Counted from the first letter of the stretch, positions 16,649-25,631 are shown. The stretch is DNA of 51,258 nt from an uncultured Prevotella sp. (GCA_900770025.1 CAAGIW010000036.1:1-51258), one strand, 5' to 3'. Made by a program: numbers and translations. The notes: generated by a model from the letters alone, not told the origin.

Positions 16649-18200
16649 CCTGAGCAACAAAAAGTTGCTCAGGATTTTGTCATGTCGGATTTTTCACCTA
16701 TCTTAGTGTTGCAAATCAAAATATGTATCAAACCCGACAGACATGTCAAAGGTAGCAATTAAATCTGAGAAGCTCACTCCTTTTGGAGGAATTTTTTCAA
16801 TAATGGAGCAATTTGATGCAAAACTCTCATCTGCAATAGACTCAACCCTTGGTTTGAGATGCAGGCTGTACGGTTATCAATACAGCGAGATTATCCGTTC
16901 GCTTATGGGCGTTTACTTCTGTGGCGGCTCATGCATAGAGGACGTCACCACACATCTGATGCCACATCTCTCGCTTCACCCGACACTTCGCACATGTAGT
17001 GCCGACACTGTTCTCAGAGCCATAAAGGAACTGACCCAGGATAACATTTCGTACACATCCGACACAGGCAAGACCTATGCCTTCAACACGGCAGACAATC
17101 TGAACACGTTGCTCCTTAACTGCCTGTTTGCGACGGGGCAGTTGAAGGAAGGCGGAATGTATGATATTGACTTCGACCACCAGTTCGTCGAGACAGAGAA
17201 GTATGATGCGAAACCTACATACAAGAAGTTTCCCGGCTACCGTCCGGGCGTGGCTGTCATCGGTGACCTGATCGTCGGCATAGAGAACAGCGACGGCAAC
17301 ACAAACGTGCGTTTCCACCAGAAGGACACGCTGAAGAGATTTTTTGAGAGGTTCGAGCAGAAAGGGCTGACTGTCAACCGTTTCAGGGCGGATTGCGGAT
17401 CATGTTCGGAAGAAATAGTGGAAGAGGTCGTTAAGCATTGCAAGACATTCTATATCCGCGCCAACCGCTGCAGTTCGCTCTATGACGACATCTTTGCGCT
17501 CAGAGCGTGGAAGAAGGTGGAGCTGGGCGGCATTGAGTATGAACTGAACTCCATTATTGTTGAGAAATGGAAAGGGAAGGCATACCGTCTTGTCATTCAA
17601 AGGCAGAAGCGAATGGATGGTGATCAGGACTTGTGGGAAGGAGAATACACCTACCGTTGCATCCTGACAAATGACCATGAATCGTCCGTAAGAGAGATTG
17701 TCGAGTTCTACAACCTTCGTGGAGGGAAGGAGCGCATCTTCGACGACATGAACAATGGGTTCGGATGGAACAGGCTTCCAAAATCCTACATGGGCGAAAA
17801 CACGGTGTTTCTTCTGCTTACGGCACTCATACGCAACTTCTACAAATTCATCATAAAGAGGCTTGACGTAAAGAAATTCGGACTCAAAGCAACAAGCCGC
17901 ATCAAGGCATTTGTCTTCAGGTTCATCTCGGTGCCGGCCAAATGGGTCAGGACATCAAGGCAGTATGTGCTGAATATCTATTCTTGCAACAAAGCTTATG
18001 CCAATGTGTTCCAGAATGACTTTGGATAACACCAACAACTTAAGGTCATGATTCTGCGTATTGCCTCAAGTCGCATGGTGGGGTAAGGGGAATTTATATA
18101 TCTTTATGGCGACATTCGATGCTCTGTACCCTCTTTTTACTATCGATGCTGATTCTTTTCGCTTCTATATCATATTATGCGCATAGTTGCGGATTTGAGG
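16649..18200 (+). mobile_element. IS1380-family insertion sequence
   Basis: The element carries one IS1380-type transposase. Proposed ends are CCTGAGCAAC (left, 16649) and, read inward on the other strand, CCTCAAATCCGCAAC (right, ending at 18200). They share CCT at the tip and GCAAC further in, and give about 1552 bp, close to known Bacteroides IS1380 members. No matching target duplication is visible (AGTA left, AATA right), so the ends are tentative. The left end is a perfect palindrome at 16649-16673 (CCTGAGCAAC, five A, GTTGCTCAGG). The element lies between the thrS terminator and the 3' end of the R-M operon. Confidence 0.55.
16743..18029 (+). CDS. IS1380-family transposase (DDE)
   Basis: 428 residues. 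It has the IS1380 pattern: an N-terminal LTPFGGIFSIMEQFD, the first catalytic Asp region YDIDFDHQFVETEKYDAKPT, the second Asp in NRFRADCGSCSEE, and the C-terminal Glu region with YNLRGGKERIFDDMNNGFGW, which is the family's Y-x-x-R-G-x-x-E signature. The length is normal and the frame is intact, so it may be active. Confidence 0.9.
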   Translation: MSKVAIKSEKLTPFGGIFSIMEQFDAKLSSAIDSTLGLRCRLYGYQYSEIIRSLMGVYFCGGSCIEDVTTHLMPHLSLHPTLRTCSADTVLRAIKELTQDNISYTSDTGKTYAFNTADNLNTLLLNCLFATGQLKEGGMYDIDFDHQFVETEKYDAKPTYKKFPGYRPGVAVIGDLIVGIENSDGNTNVRFHQKDTLKRFFERFEQKGLTVNRFRADCGSCSEEIVEEVVKHCKTFYIRANRCSSLYDDIFALRAWKKVELGGIEYELNSIIVEKWKGKAYRLVIQRQKRMDGDQDLWEGEYTYRCILTNDHESSVREIVEFYNLRGGKERIFDDMNNGFGWNRLPKSYMGENTVFLLLTALIRNFYKFIIKRLDVKKFGLKATSRIKAFVFRFISVPAKWVRTSRQYVLNIYSCNKAYANVFQNDFG

Positions 18201-18214
18201 AATAACTAACTATT

Positions 18215-18248
18215 CATGAAACTGTGTCAATTTTGATGCAGTTTCATG
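18215..18248 (-). terminator. Strong hairpin directly after the R-M operon
   Basis: CATGAAACTG and CAGTTTCATG form a perfect 10-bp stem. Inside it TCAA and TTGA add four more pairs. It begins on the very next base after the stop codon of the last operon gene (18249-18251). There is no U-tract on the minus strand, so termination is likely but not certain. Confidence 0.6.
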
Positions 18249-18695
18249 CTATATTTTAACGTCTGAAATATATTGTTTTGCGAGTCGGTATCCCATGTAT
18301 GCAACATAAACACACATAATTATAGTAAGAGCTATTATGATGATGAGTAGCACAAATAATGTGGTCTTATTAAATAGAAATGATATTCTCATACCTATCC
18401 AACATAAGACATCCATAAAAATTGAAATTAGAAGTAGCCCAAAGCAATGTTTGTTAATGTTTACCAACCGACGGATATATGATATAGCGAAATTTTTTCT
18501 TTGGCAAATCAAAGGAGTTAAACCGTCTAATTTAATTTGTTCAGTAATCAGTTTTAGGTCATCCTTTTTACTTATTATAAACGAATACAACAATGTAAGA
18601 ATTGATAATAAAATACCTATGAACGTTAAATACAACGTCCATAAATCCGAAAAGCAATCCTGTATCAATTCTCTACCTACAATATACTCATTCAT
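18249..18695 (-). CDS. Unknown three-helix membrane protein, last gene of R-M operon
   Basis: 148 residues with hydrophobic segments at about 18-41, 85-106 and 111-135, separated by a charged 40-residue loop (KKDDLKLITEQIKLDGLTPL). The short N-terminus and the tail are polar. I do not recognise the family. The start overlaps the end of the 317-residue gene by eight bases, so the two are co-translated. Small membrane proteins at the end of anti-phage operons are often toxic effectors that damage the membrane once a partner senses infection. That is a possible role here, by context only. Composition is AT-rich like the rest of the operon. Confidence 0.6.
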   Translation of the reverse strand: MNEYIVGRELIQDCFSDLWTLYLTFIGILLSILTLLYSFIISKKDDLKLITEQIKLDGLTPLICQRKNFAISYIRRLVNINKHCFGLLLISIFMDVLCWIGMRISFLFNKTTLFVLLIIIIALTIIMCVYVAYMGYRLAKQYISDVKI

Positions 18696-19641
18696 TACTT
18701 AAATAATTAGTCAATATAGCACTGAGTTTTTCTACTATGAAATCCGATTTATGCACTTTTGTATCAAGTTCGGTTTGAGAGATAGCAGAAGTTGCATTAA
18801 ATATCTTTTCTGCCGTCTCTTTTAGTTCTTCACTTGCTTCATTAATTAATTCTCGCTTTATTCGATACTCTTTCTTACCTATAACGATGCGAGTATCTTT
18901 TTGTTGATAGTCCTCATCCTCTGTTTTATCGGCAAGCAATTCAACCATCGTTTCACGAGGCATATTTCTAAATATTCTATCTTTTTTCTTTTCAAACTTT
19001 TGCGTACACAGATATTCTCTGTATTTAACATCAACATCGTTATCTGCATCATAAATACTACGATATTTGATTTGCAATTCAGGTATTGTTGAAATGTCTT
19101 TTAACTCATCAAATATCATTGACAATTTTATATTTTGAATTGGAATCTCAAGAATTTTATTAACCACTATTTTTGCTAACCGACAAACTTCACCATTATC
19201 TTTTGTCGGGTCCTCATATACTAATAATAGGAAGAAACAAGTATATGTATCAGCACTTAAGCCTTTTATTCGTGGATATAGAAGAACAAAATTTGTGTCG
19301 CTGCCGATTTTATTGTCTTTCGTTATTTGTATCTTTTCATCGGCCTCAAAATAACCATCATACATGTTGGTGTTAAACGCTGAAATTTGTAAAAGCAAAG
19401 CAGGTACATTTTCAATCATAACATCTTGACAAGCAATATTACTTATCACTGTTTGTTTCGTTTTATTTCTATTTGAAGAGCTTATTGGTGTAGAAAACTT
19501 AGAAAGTTTATCTTTTATCATTTGTATCATATCACGGTATGACACATTTTCAAATAGGCCAACAGTTTGGTCCAGCATAGTTGTTGTGTATACTGGAACT
19601 TTTATGTTGTATGACTTCTCTTTTGGTTCTTTTTTTTCCAT
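18688..19641 (-). CDS. Unknown cytoplasmic protein of the R-M operon
   Basis: 317 residues, no signal peptide or membrane segment. Notable stretches are NIKVPVYTTTMLDQTVGLFE near the N-terminus, a central hydrophobic core (FVLLYPRIKGLSADTYTCFF) and a charged, probably helical C-terminal third (IKRELINEASEELKETAEKI). No catalytic motif or family is recognised. The gene is 12 nt after the 124-residue gene and overlaps the membrane-protein gene. This suggests it works with the membrane protein, for example as sensor or partner, but this is inference. Confidence 0.6.
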   Translation of the reverse strand: MEKKEPKEKSYNIKVPVYTTTMLDQTVGLFENVSYRDMIQMIKDKLSKFSTPISSSNRNKTKQTVISNIACQDVMIENVPALLLQISAFNTNMYDGYFEADEKIQITKDNKIGSDTNFVLLYPRIKGLSADTYTCFFLLLVYEDPTKDNGEVCRLAKIVVNKILEIPIQNIKLSMIFDELKDISTIPELQIKYRSIYDADNDVDVKYREYLCTQKFEKKKDRIFRNMPRETMVELLADKTEDEDYQQKDTRIVIGKKEYRIKRELINEASEELKETAEKIFNATSAISQTELDTKVHKSDFIVEKLSAILTNYLSNE

Positions 19642-19653
19642 TATAAATGCATA

Positions 19654-20028
19654 TTACAAATTCAGTCCATCATTAAAATCATCAATAAACTGATGAGGTA
19701 TAGTTGGTCGTATCCGACCGACATTTTGTTGCCCACCATATACGAAACCATGTTGTGTACATATGTTCTCTACAAACTCATTACAGTTTATTCGATTTAT
19801 AACATTACCACCATTCCCTGCGGTTAATGATACCTGCCATAGCTGAGGCATGTTATTTACATGAATCTGAATACGCCCCTCGCTTTCCCACGCTCCTTGG
19901 TTTTCATTATGTTCCCAAACCAATGATGTGCTTCCATCGGATTTCGCTAAATATCCTAAGAATTTATAAAATTCATGCTCATTGGCAAATTGAATTTGAC
20001 CATTATGTCCAAAACTTTGTTTATACAT
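19654..20028 (-). CDS. Unknown 124-residue protein of the R-M operon
   Basis: A small soluble protein with several aromatic and Asn/Gln-rich stretches (FANEHEFYKFLGYLAKSDGS, HVNNMPQLWQVSLTAGNGGN). No known domain is recognised. Its start is one base past the nuclease gene's stop, so it may be an accessory or control subunit of the nuclease. The C-terminus (IRPTIPHQFIDDFNDGLNL) is acidic. There is no sign of truncation. Confidence 0.55.
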   Translation of the reverse strand: MYKQSFGHNGQIQFANEHEFYKFLGYLAKSDGSTSLVWEHNENQGAWESEGRIQIHVNNMPQLWQVSLTAGNGGNVINRINCNEFVENICTQHGFVYGGQQNVGRIRPTIPHQFIDDFNDGLNL

Positions 20029-20029
20029 A

Positions 20030-21202
20030 TTATGCTGCGTTATAAAATTGAACCAACTTTGTTTTTATATCATTGAACGACAATCCTGTACTGAAATTTG
20101 CCATCAATCCTGTGTTTATTACATACACAAATGACTCTTTACGATAATACTTCTCTCCAAATCGTAATAAGGAGTTCTCTATGGTATCAGCTTTTGCTAA
20201 TAGGCAAACCAACTGATAATCCTTATTAACCTGTTGGGTCTTATTATTAGGATGAGCCTTTGTGTTGTGTTGAGTTGCTGTGAGCAATATCAGATTCTCA
20301 ACATAATGTGCAATCTGTGGGAATTGTGATTTTGGGAATATGTGATGCACCTGTGTTGCTTCACCATTACCCCAACTGTCATTAACCTCACTTACAGTAT
20401 GAATTTTTCTAATCAATGCTATTGCTTTCTGAACATAGTAAGTATTGATGGCCTCTTGTTTTTCAATCTTATCAGGAGTCATTGCCTCTTGACGAGTGAC
20501 GGTTTTGTCTTTATCCATATCTCGCCAATTCTTCTTGTTGTACATCAAATCAGAATAGTAGGTAATCTTACCATTACTTCCGTGCAAATGATGTTCAGCA
20601 GCGTACACATTGAATACTTTGTGGAACATACGCCTAATATCCAATCGTGAATGTGATGGAGTATTGCCATTGATTAAACGGTAATACCTTTCGTATATCT
20701 CATCTCTTGCAGCAACAGGATTCTCAACGCTGTCTTTTGCATATTCTTCAAAGTACTTCATAAAGCCACTATCCGACATTACTTTCATAAAGTAGCAGTA
20801 TAAGAAGTTATATGCGTTTCTATCCTTGCGTGAAATGTAGTCTAACAAATCTTCGTTGGCAACAGAAAATGTCAATGCACCATCTACCATTTCAACATTA
20901 AGAATATGAGCATACGCCAAAAGTTTAAGAGGCTGAGACAATACCTTATTGTATTCATTGTATGCTTTCTTGTCATTAGCCCAAGGCTTATTGAAGATTA
21001 CTCTTGTATTCTGAATGAAATACTGTGTTTCCCAAACATCGTTTATTACAAATACTGGCTTTGTTGCCACCATATTCATAACACAATCTGCCATAAAACA
21101 TACAATATCGGGAGTACACTTCTGGTCCACAAATCTTGCATCATGCGATTTGCGTATATCTAAATCGAATTGGCTAAGGTATTCGTTGATTACATTTTTC
21201 AT
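20030..21202 (-). CDS. Putative HNH-type restriction endonuclease
   Basis: 390 residues. The C-terminal part carries an HNH-like beta-beta-alpha metal motif at about 286-318: VHHIFPKSQFP, then ENLILLTATQHN and TKAHP, giving candidate H-H, N and H residues. The N-terminus (HDARFVDQKCTPDIVCFMAD) is a pattern I associate with restriction endonucleases, where it could contribute to DNA binding. The start overlaps the methyltransferase gene by four bases (ATGA). As a nuclease paired with a protective methyltransferase and an HTH controller, it is most simply a Type II restriction enzyme. The recognition sequence cannot be read from the protein. Confidence 0.75.
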   Translation of the reverse strand: MKNVINEYLSQFDLDIRKSHDARFVDQKCTPDIVCFMADCVMNMVATKPVFVINDVWETQYFIQNTRVIFNKPWANDKKAYNEYNKVLSQPLKLLAYAHILNVEMVDGALTFSVANEDLLDYISRKDRNAYNFLYCYFMKVMSDSGFMKYFEEYAKDSVENPVAARDEIYERYYRLINGNTPSHSRLDIRRMFHKVFNVYAAEHHLHGSNGKITYYSDLMYNKKNWRDMDKDKTVTRQEAMTPDKIEKQEAINTYYVQKAIALIRKIHTVSEVNDSWGNGEATQVHHIFPKSQFPQIAHYVENLILLTATQHNTKAHPNNKTQQVNKDYQLVCLLAKADTIENSLLRFGEKYYRKESFVYVINTGLMANFSTGLSFNDIKTKLVQFYNAA

Positions 21203-23766
21203 ATCCTTTGCTGTTTAAGTTTTCCAAAAAAGAAAACAGAGTTATTATCAATGTTAAGTGAGCGTGTGCCTAAATTACGGGCAATCGCATAAAATTTAGT
21301 AAAACTATCAGTAGCGTAATATGCCAAATCTTCATTTGTTACGATGTCATCATCTTTTGCCAAAGTAAGGATTGCGACAGAACCGTCAGCGATACAACCT
21401 TTTGGCAAGAAGCAAGCACGAGGATAGTATGTTAAATTTGGAAGCAAAACACAATTCGCTTGATTTAGGTATTTTGCAACATCTAATCCCTCAATGTTAT
21501 CAATGTAACAGTCATAATCAGGGATATTGACAATCTCATTGTTACCAATATTTCGAGATTTTAGCACCCTAATTTTGCCATTATCTTTTGTAATAGCTTT
21601 GGTAATAACTCTATCCCTGTATGCCTTGAATACATTAAACTCCATTTTGTCAGCCACTTCATCAAAAGCCTCGTTACGATAAATTATCCAATAAGGAAAT
21701 CTATCGTCTGTTATATATACTTGCTGATGACACTTAACCTCATCTGTGATATATGATTCTATAAATGTATTCTGAGGCTTCTTTTGGGTATCAAGAATAA
21801 AACAAATGGTTTCAATCTTTACCCCCTTGAATCCTTTTTCGCCAAAATCAATTATGCGAGAAATATTTTTCTCTTTCATAAGGGTGCGTGTTACATCAAA
21901 CTCAGGAGCATTTATGAGGCTCTTGGGGACTATCAATGATACGACATTTCCAATTCTCATTGCTTTCTCAATAAAGAATGAGAAGATATTATTGGTATCC
22001 TTGTTAGATGCACCTATCTTGTATTTAGTCAACAACTGTTTCTCTTTTGTTAGCTTCTTGTATGGAGGATTTCCTACAACAATATCATACTTCTTGTCGA
22101 AGTTATGCAACAAGAAATCGGAATTGATATAGTGGATATGAATATTGTTGGGTAAATCAATCTTTTCAACCAATTCTTTCAATATTTCTAAACTGTTTGC
22201 ATCAATATCTACCACATCTATATTAACAGACTGAACACTTGCGTATTTCAATATCAGAACAGGTAAAAAATTGCCTACACCAATTGATGGCTCTAATATA
22301 TTCAGTTCCGTATAATTCTTTGCATCAGGCAGACTCTTAACTATTGTATAGCATATATCTTGCCTTGTATAATATGCTGCATTGTCTTTTCTTTGAGCAT
22401 TTGCCAACTCCGCAATTTTAGACAATTCAGCAAAGCCATAATGGCTATTGCTTCTAATATAGTCCACCAAACAAGAATGTGTAGCCAATTTCTTTTTGTC
22501 AATCAACACTTTTATATCCTGTTCAGACAAAGTTGGCTTGCATAATATTTTACGAACCTTAGCTGCAATTTGCTTGAATATAATAGTAGGCACAGCCTCG
22601 CCCAAGTTTTGGCGTATATTCATTTCTTCTTTCTTCAAGAATGCTTCTTTCTCTTTCAATGACATTTTGTTTAACTCATCAAAAGGAATGTCGCTCCAGT
22701 TAAAAGATGAAGGAACGGACATCATAAGCATAACCTCTCTGATACTGAACACTCTGTTATCTACAGGATGAACTGTATTTTGGCTTGCCATAATATCGTT
22801 ACGAGTGTGAATACAAGGTGCTACCTTATCCCAATACTGACGAGTATATTTGTCGCCATTCTTACGGGCGTTGTACACAATAACACCATTCTTTACACTA
22901 TGCGGTATCTTTGTAATATCGGTATTGTCAAATGCCGATTGTCCCTCTTTAATATCCGCAATCCAAGATTCCATACGAGGTGAATACTTCCTGAAATTGT
23001 GATAAATATCATCTTCGGAAATCTCTCCCATCTTCTTTAACGATGGCAAATGACCAATAACTTGTCTTAATGTTCTCTCAGGCTGCTTGTCAGGGAAAAT
23101 ATCATATGGAGTAACCTCTTTCAAATCTTTACGAACGCCAATAACTAATGTTCTTGTTCGACTTGATGGGTTACCATAATCTTTGAAGTTTACGACTTGA
23201 TAAAGGATGTTGTATGCTCCAGACAAATTAGCCTCAATAGCATCTTTAATTGACTTATCTTGACCATCAACATCGGTGCATACAGATGTAAGGAAAGCTC
23301 TAACATTTTCAAAAATAAAGAACTTGGGTTTAATCTGTTGTGTCACTTTTATAGACTCCACAACCAATGAGTTACGTTTTAATTCATCTTTCTTCTTGTG
23401 GTTAGCAACAGACATACCTTGACAAGGAGGTGTTGCAATCAACACATCCAAATCTGTTAGATTAAATCCTCTTTTCCACATATCCAACTCCGCAAAAACC
23501 TTATCTTTTGTTTCTTGCGCAGTCATATCACCACAAATATATCCACTGTTATAAACACATTTCTGATTGAATTTCTGAATCTTCAATCTGCGTTCCAACA
23601 ATTCAACCGTAGCTATACAATAGAAGCCCTCTTCCTTAAAGCCATAGCAACCAACACCTGCACTACTAAATAGGCTGACATATGTTCTCAGTCCATACAC
23701 AGAACGCCGATCTGCTAATAGCATTTCGGAGACTTCCAACTCTGGGTATAATTTCACTTTTGCCAT
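21199..23766 (-). CDS. Fused cytosine-C5 and adenine-N6 DNA methyltransferase
   Basis: 855 residues with two complete methyltransferase modules. Residues about 27-405 are a C5-cytosine enzyme: motif I SLFSSAGVG, catalytic ATPPCQGMS (Cys about 115), FENVRAF (ENV 153-155), SSRTRTLVIG (motif VIII) and NLGEAVPTIIFKQIA (motif X). After a linker, residues about 465-855 are an N6-adenine enzyme: LEPSIGVGNF (SAM binding, 491-500) and VGNPPY (catalytic NPPY 566-569), with a probable target-recognition region after 650. It probably modifies C on one strand and A on the other of an asymmetric site, which would explain why one protein protects against the nuclease. The gene lies one base after the HTH controller. 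Confidence 0.85.
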   Translation of the reverse strand: MAKVKLYPELEVSEMLLADRRSVYGLRTYVSLFSSAGVGCYGFKEEGFYCIATVELLERRLKIQKFNQKCVYNSGYICGDMTAQETKDKVFAELDMWKRGFNLTDLDVLIATPPCQGMSVANHKKKDELKRNSLVVESIKVTQQIKPKFFIFENVRAFLTSVCTDVDGQDKSIKDAIEANLSGAYNILYQVVNFKDYGNPSSRTRTLVIGVRKDLKEVTPYDIFPDKQPERTLRQVIGHLPSLKKMGEISEDDIYHNFRKYSPRMESWIADIKEGQSAFDNTDITKIPHSVKNGVIVYNARKNGDKYTRQYWDKVAPCIHTRNDIMASQNTVHPVDNRVFSIREVMLMMSVPSSFNWSDIPFDELNKMSLKEKEAFLKKEEMNIRQNLGEAVPTIIFKQIAAKVRKILCKPTLSEQDIKVLIDKKKLATHSCLVDYIRSNSHYGFAELSKIAELANAQRKDNAAYYTRQDICYTIVKSLPDAKNYTELNILEPSIGVGNFLPVLILKYASVQSVNIDVVDIDANSLEILKELVEKIDLPNNIHIHYINSDFLLHNFDKKYDIVVGNPPYKKLTKEKQLLTKYKIGASNKDTNNIFSFFIEKAMRIGNVVSLIVPKSLINAPEFDVTRTLMKEKNISRIIDFGEKGFKGVKIETICFILDTQKKPQNTFIESYITDEVKCHQQVYITDDRFPYWIIYRNEAFDEVADKMEFNVFKAYRDRVITKAITKDNGKIRVLKSRNIGNNEIVNIPDYDCYIDNIEGLDVAKYLNQANCVLLPNLTYYPRACFLPKGCIADGSVAILTLAKDDDIVTNEDLAYYATDSFTKFYAIARNLGTRSLNIDNNSVFFFGKLKQQRI

Positions 23767-23767
23767 A

Positions 23768-24058
23768 TCAACCTATCCTTCTTAAATTTTCAGCAGCCAT
23801 TGAAAGAGCTTCTGATGCAACAATATGTTCATCTGAAACCATGTCAGTTACCTTGTCAGCAAGCCATAATGTAAGGAGATATGTTCTTTCTACATGAAAA
23901 ATCTCCGACAATATCGCGACTTGTTCTTTCTTGGCTCTGCGTTCACCTTTTTCTATCTTACAATATGTTGCAGTGTCTATATTAAGAGCAGTAGCAATCT
24001 GCCTTTGAGGCATTTGATTCCGAATGCGTAGCTCTTTTATTTTATCTGTAAACAGCAT
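23768..24058 (-). CDS. XRE-family controller of the R-M operon
   Basis: 96 residues from the ATG codon at 24056-24058. A longer reading from a TTG at 24100 would begin upstream of the predicted transcript start. The HTH_3 domain is residues about 5-60 (KIKELRIRNQMPQRQIATAL, then IDTATYCKIEKGERRAKKEQ), followed by a helical tail. It resembles the C proteins that delay endonuclease expression in R-M systems, and it is the first gene of the operon. The tail is longer than in minimal C proteins. Confidence 0.75.
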   Translation of the reverse strand: MLFTDKIKELRIRNQMPQRQIATALNIDTATYCKIEKGERRAKKEQVAILSEIFHVERTYLLTLWLADKVTDMVSDEHIVASEALSMAAENLRRIG

Positions 24059-24070
24059 ATTACCTATTCT

Positions 24071-24080
24071 TGTCTTGACA
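24071..24080. promoter_or_regulatory. Candidate operator for the R-M controller
   Basis: TGTC-TT-GACA is a small inverted repeat between the -7 box and the controller's ATG, where C-protein operators usually sit. It occurs once here and is short. Confidence 0.25.
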
Positions 24081-24088
24081 TTATTTGG

Positions 24089-24096
24089 CAAAGATA
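24089..24096 (-). promoter_or_regulatory. -7 box of the R-M operon
   Basis: The minus strand reads TATCTTTG followed by C, an exact TAnnTTTG match 30 nt before the controller's ATG. No convincing -33 element. It is the only good promoter seen for the six genes. Confidence 0.55.
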
Positions 24097-24100
24097 GCAA

Positions 24101-24546
24101 ATAAATTCATATTTGTGCCACTTTTCAAAAATAAAATGAGGGTTGTTTGGATTTTTATTGCTACTTTTTCGTCAAGATGAGTGACATTGACAGCAATTCA
24201 CAGCAAAGCGCAGAAAATGAAACGGTTGCCAATTCGTTACCTCGATTTTAGCCTTTCTTCCAAACTTCCTAAGACAAAGGAAGTTATAAAAATCTTCCAG
24301 ATTTACAAAAATATTTTGGATGACATACGGATTCTAAGTGAATAATGAAAAATCTGCCATCAATACACTTCTGTTCTGTCTGGATCTTCTTGCCGCAGGC
24401 TTCGCCACGGGAAACAAGGAATCTGAAAAAACAGTGTCGCTGACAATCTCTAATACGAAAGTAAAGAATGTACAAGTGCAAAAGAACATAGCCTACGGTA
24501 AGCGTAGTGTAGCGGGATGAAACCGTAGCTTGACTTACTACTTTGC
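24101..24546. other. Non-coding region right of the R-M operon
   Basis: No convincing gene. It holds a perfect 8-bp hairpin at 24263-24285 (AACTTCCT, seven bases, AGGAAGTT) and another with CTACGGT/ACCGTAG near 24495-24530. The open frames here are short and lack any recognisable domain. Confidence 0.5.
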
Positions 24547-24605
24547 AAAACGCACCATTTTGGAACGCAAAACGCACCATTTTAGAATGCAAAACGCACC
24601 ATTTT
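24547..24605. repeat. 22-bp A4-N7-T4-N7 array 2 (three units)
   Basis: Three units AAAA-CGCACCA-TTTT separated by GGAACGC and AGAATGC. This is the same sequence type as array 1 on the opposite strand. The next 170 bp up to the glycosyltransferase gene hold nothing recognisable. Confidence 0.9.
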
Positions 24606-24779
24606 AGAAAATGACATAAATTGCCTTGGAGTTTGATGTGCCTTTGGCTGAGTTTCAGAAAGCATATTACTTTCTTATTATCAGATGGTTATATCTCTAC
24701 CAAAGATGCTCACCTATACTTTTCAACCGTTCATATCCCAGTAATCTTCATCGGTATTAACGGCGAGAAAGAAGACAAG

Positions 24780-25631
24780 TCAGGGAGCCAACAGATTGTC
24801 GTCGCTGTCCTCGTAGTGCTTTTTGGAGACGAACAGGCCCGCAAAACCTTGAAGCGCTTTCTTGGCTCGCCGGAGGAACATGCCACGCAGTCCACCGTCT
24901 TGCGATATGGTACCATTGCCCGTAATGGGGCGCGCACGGCGTGAGGTGACGAGTTTCAGTTTGCCATACGGCTTCATCGCCAAGGCCATAGAGCCGTCTT
25001 CGCCGCGTATAATGTCAGTGCGGAAGCCCACTTTGCGCCCCAGTTCGGTGTGGAAGGCAAACACCATGCCCCTGACATTCAGCTCTGGGCGCTTTACTTG
25101 CTGGAGCCTCAGATAGCAGTCGCGCAGCGTTTCTATCAGCCACAGGCCAAAGGGGGAATGACGTTCGTCGGGGATAAAGCTCCACAGACCGTAGGCGCAG
25201 GCCACCCCCTTGCATTGCAGGGCGTGCACCATGGTGGAGATGTAGTGGGGAGGATAGATGGTGTCGGAGTCGATACACAAGTGGTATCGCCCCCGAGCGT
25301 GGTTCAGTCCACACTGACGGGCGTGGCCAGGACCCTTCTGGCGTTCGTTGTAATAGCAAACGCCCAACTGCCGGAGCAACTGCTCCGTGCCGTCGGTGGA
25401 GTTGTTGTTGATGACGAGGAGCTCCACGGGGAAGTCAATGCTGTTGTCGCACAGCGAGTGAAGACAACTGAGCAGGCGTGTTTCCTCGTTGTGGGCAATG
25501 GCAATCACAGACGCTAAAGGCGCATCAGACTGCATTGCAGCAATCTTTTCCTTCACCTGCTGCAACACAGTCTGACTCACTTGCTCCAACGGACGCTCGT
25601 AAGTCTCAAGATACGGAGCGTACCATTTCAT
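24780..25631 (-). CDS. Family 2 glycosyltransferase
   Basis: 283 residues with a GT-A fold: SVIAIAHNEETRLLSCLHSL at about 41-60, then LLVINNNSTDGTEQLL and the DXD-type CIDSDTIYPP (about 118-127). A later RGEDGSMALAM fits the acceptor/catalytic-base region. There is no membrane segment, so it is a cytoplasmic enzyme working on nucleotide sugars, probably for a polysaccharide or lipid. Acceptor and sugar are unknown. It is 50 nt downstream of asd with no terminator between, so it may be co-transcribed. Confidence 0.8.
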   Translation of the reverse strand: MKWYAPYLETYERPLEQVSQTVLQQVKEKIAAMQSDAPLASVIAIAHNEETRLLSCLHSLCDNSIDFPVELLVINNNSTDGTEQLLRQLGVCYYNERQKGPGHARQCGLNHARGRYHLCIDSDTIYPPHYISTMVHALQCKGVACAYGLWSFIPDERHSPFGLWLIETLRDCYLRLQQVKRPELNVRGMVFAFHTELGRKVGFRTDIIRGEDGSMALAMKPYGKLKLVTSRRARPITGNGTISQDGGLRGMFLRRAKKALQGFAGLFVSKKHYEDSDDNLLAP

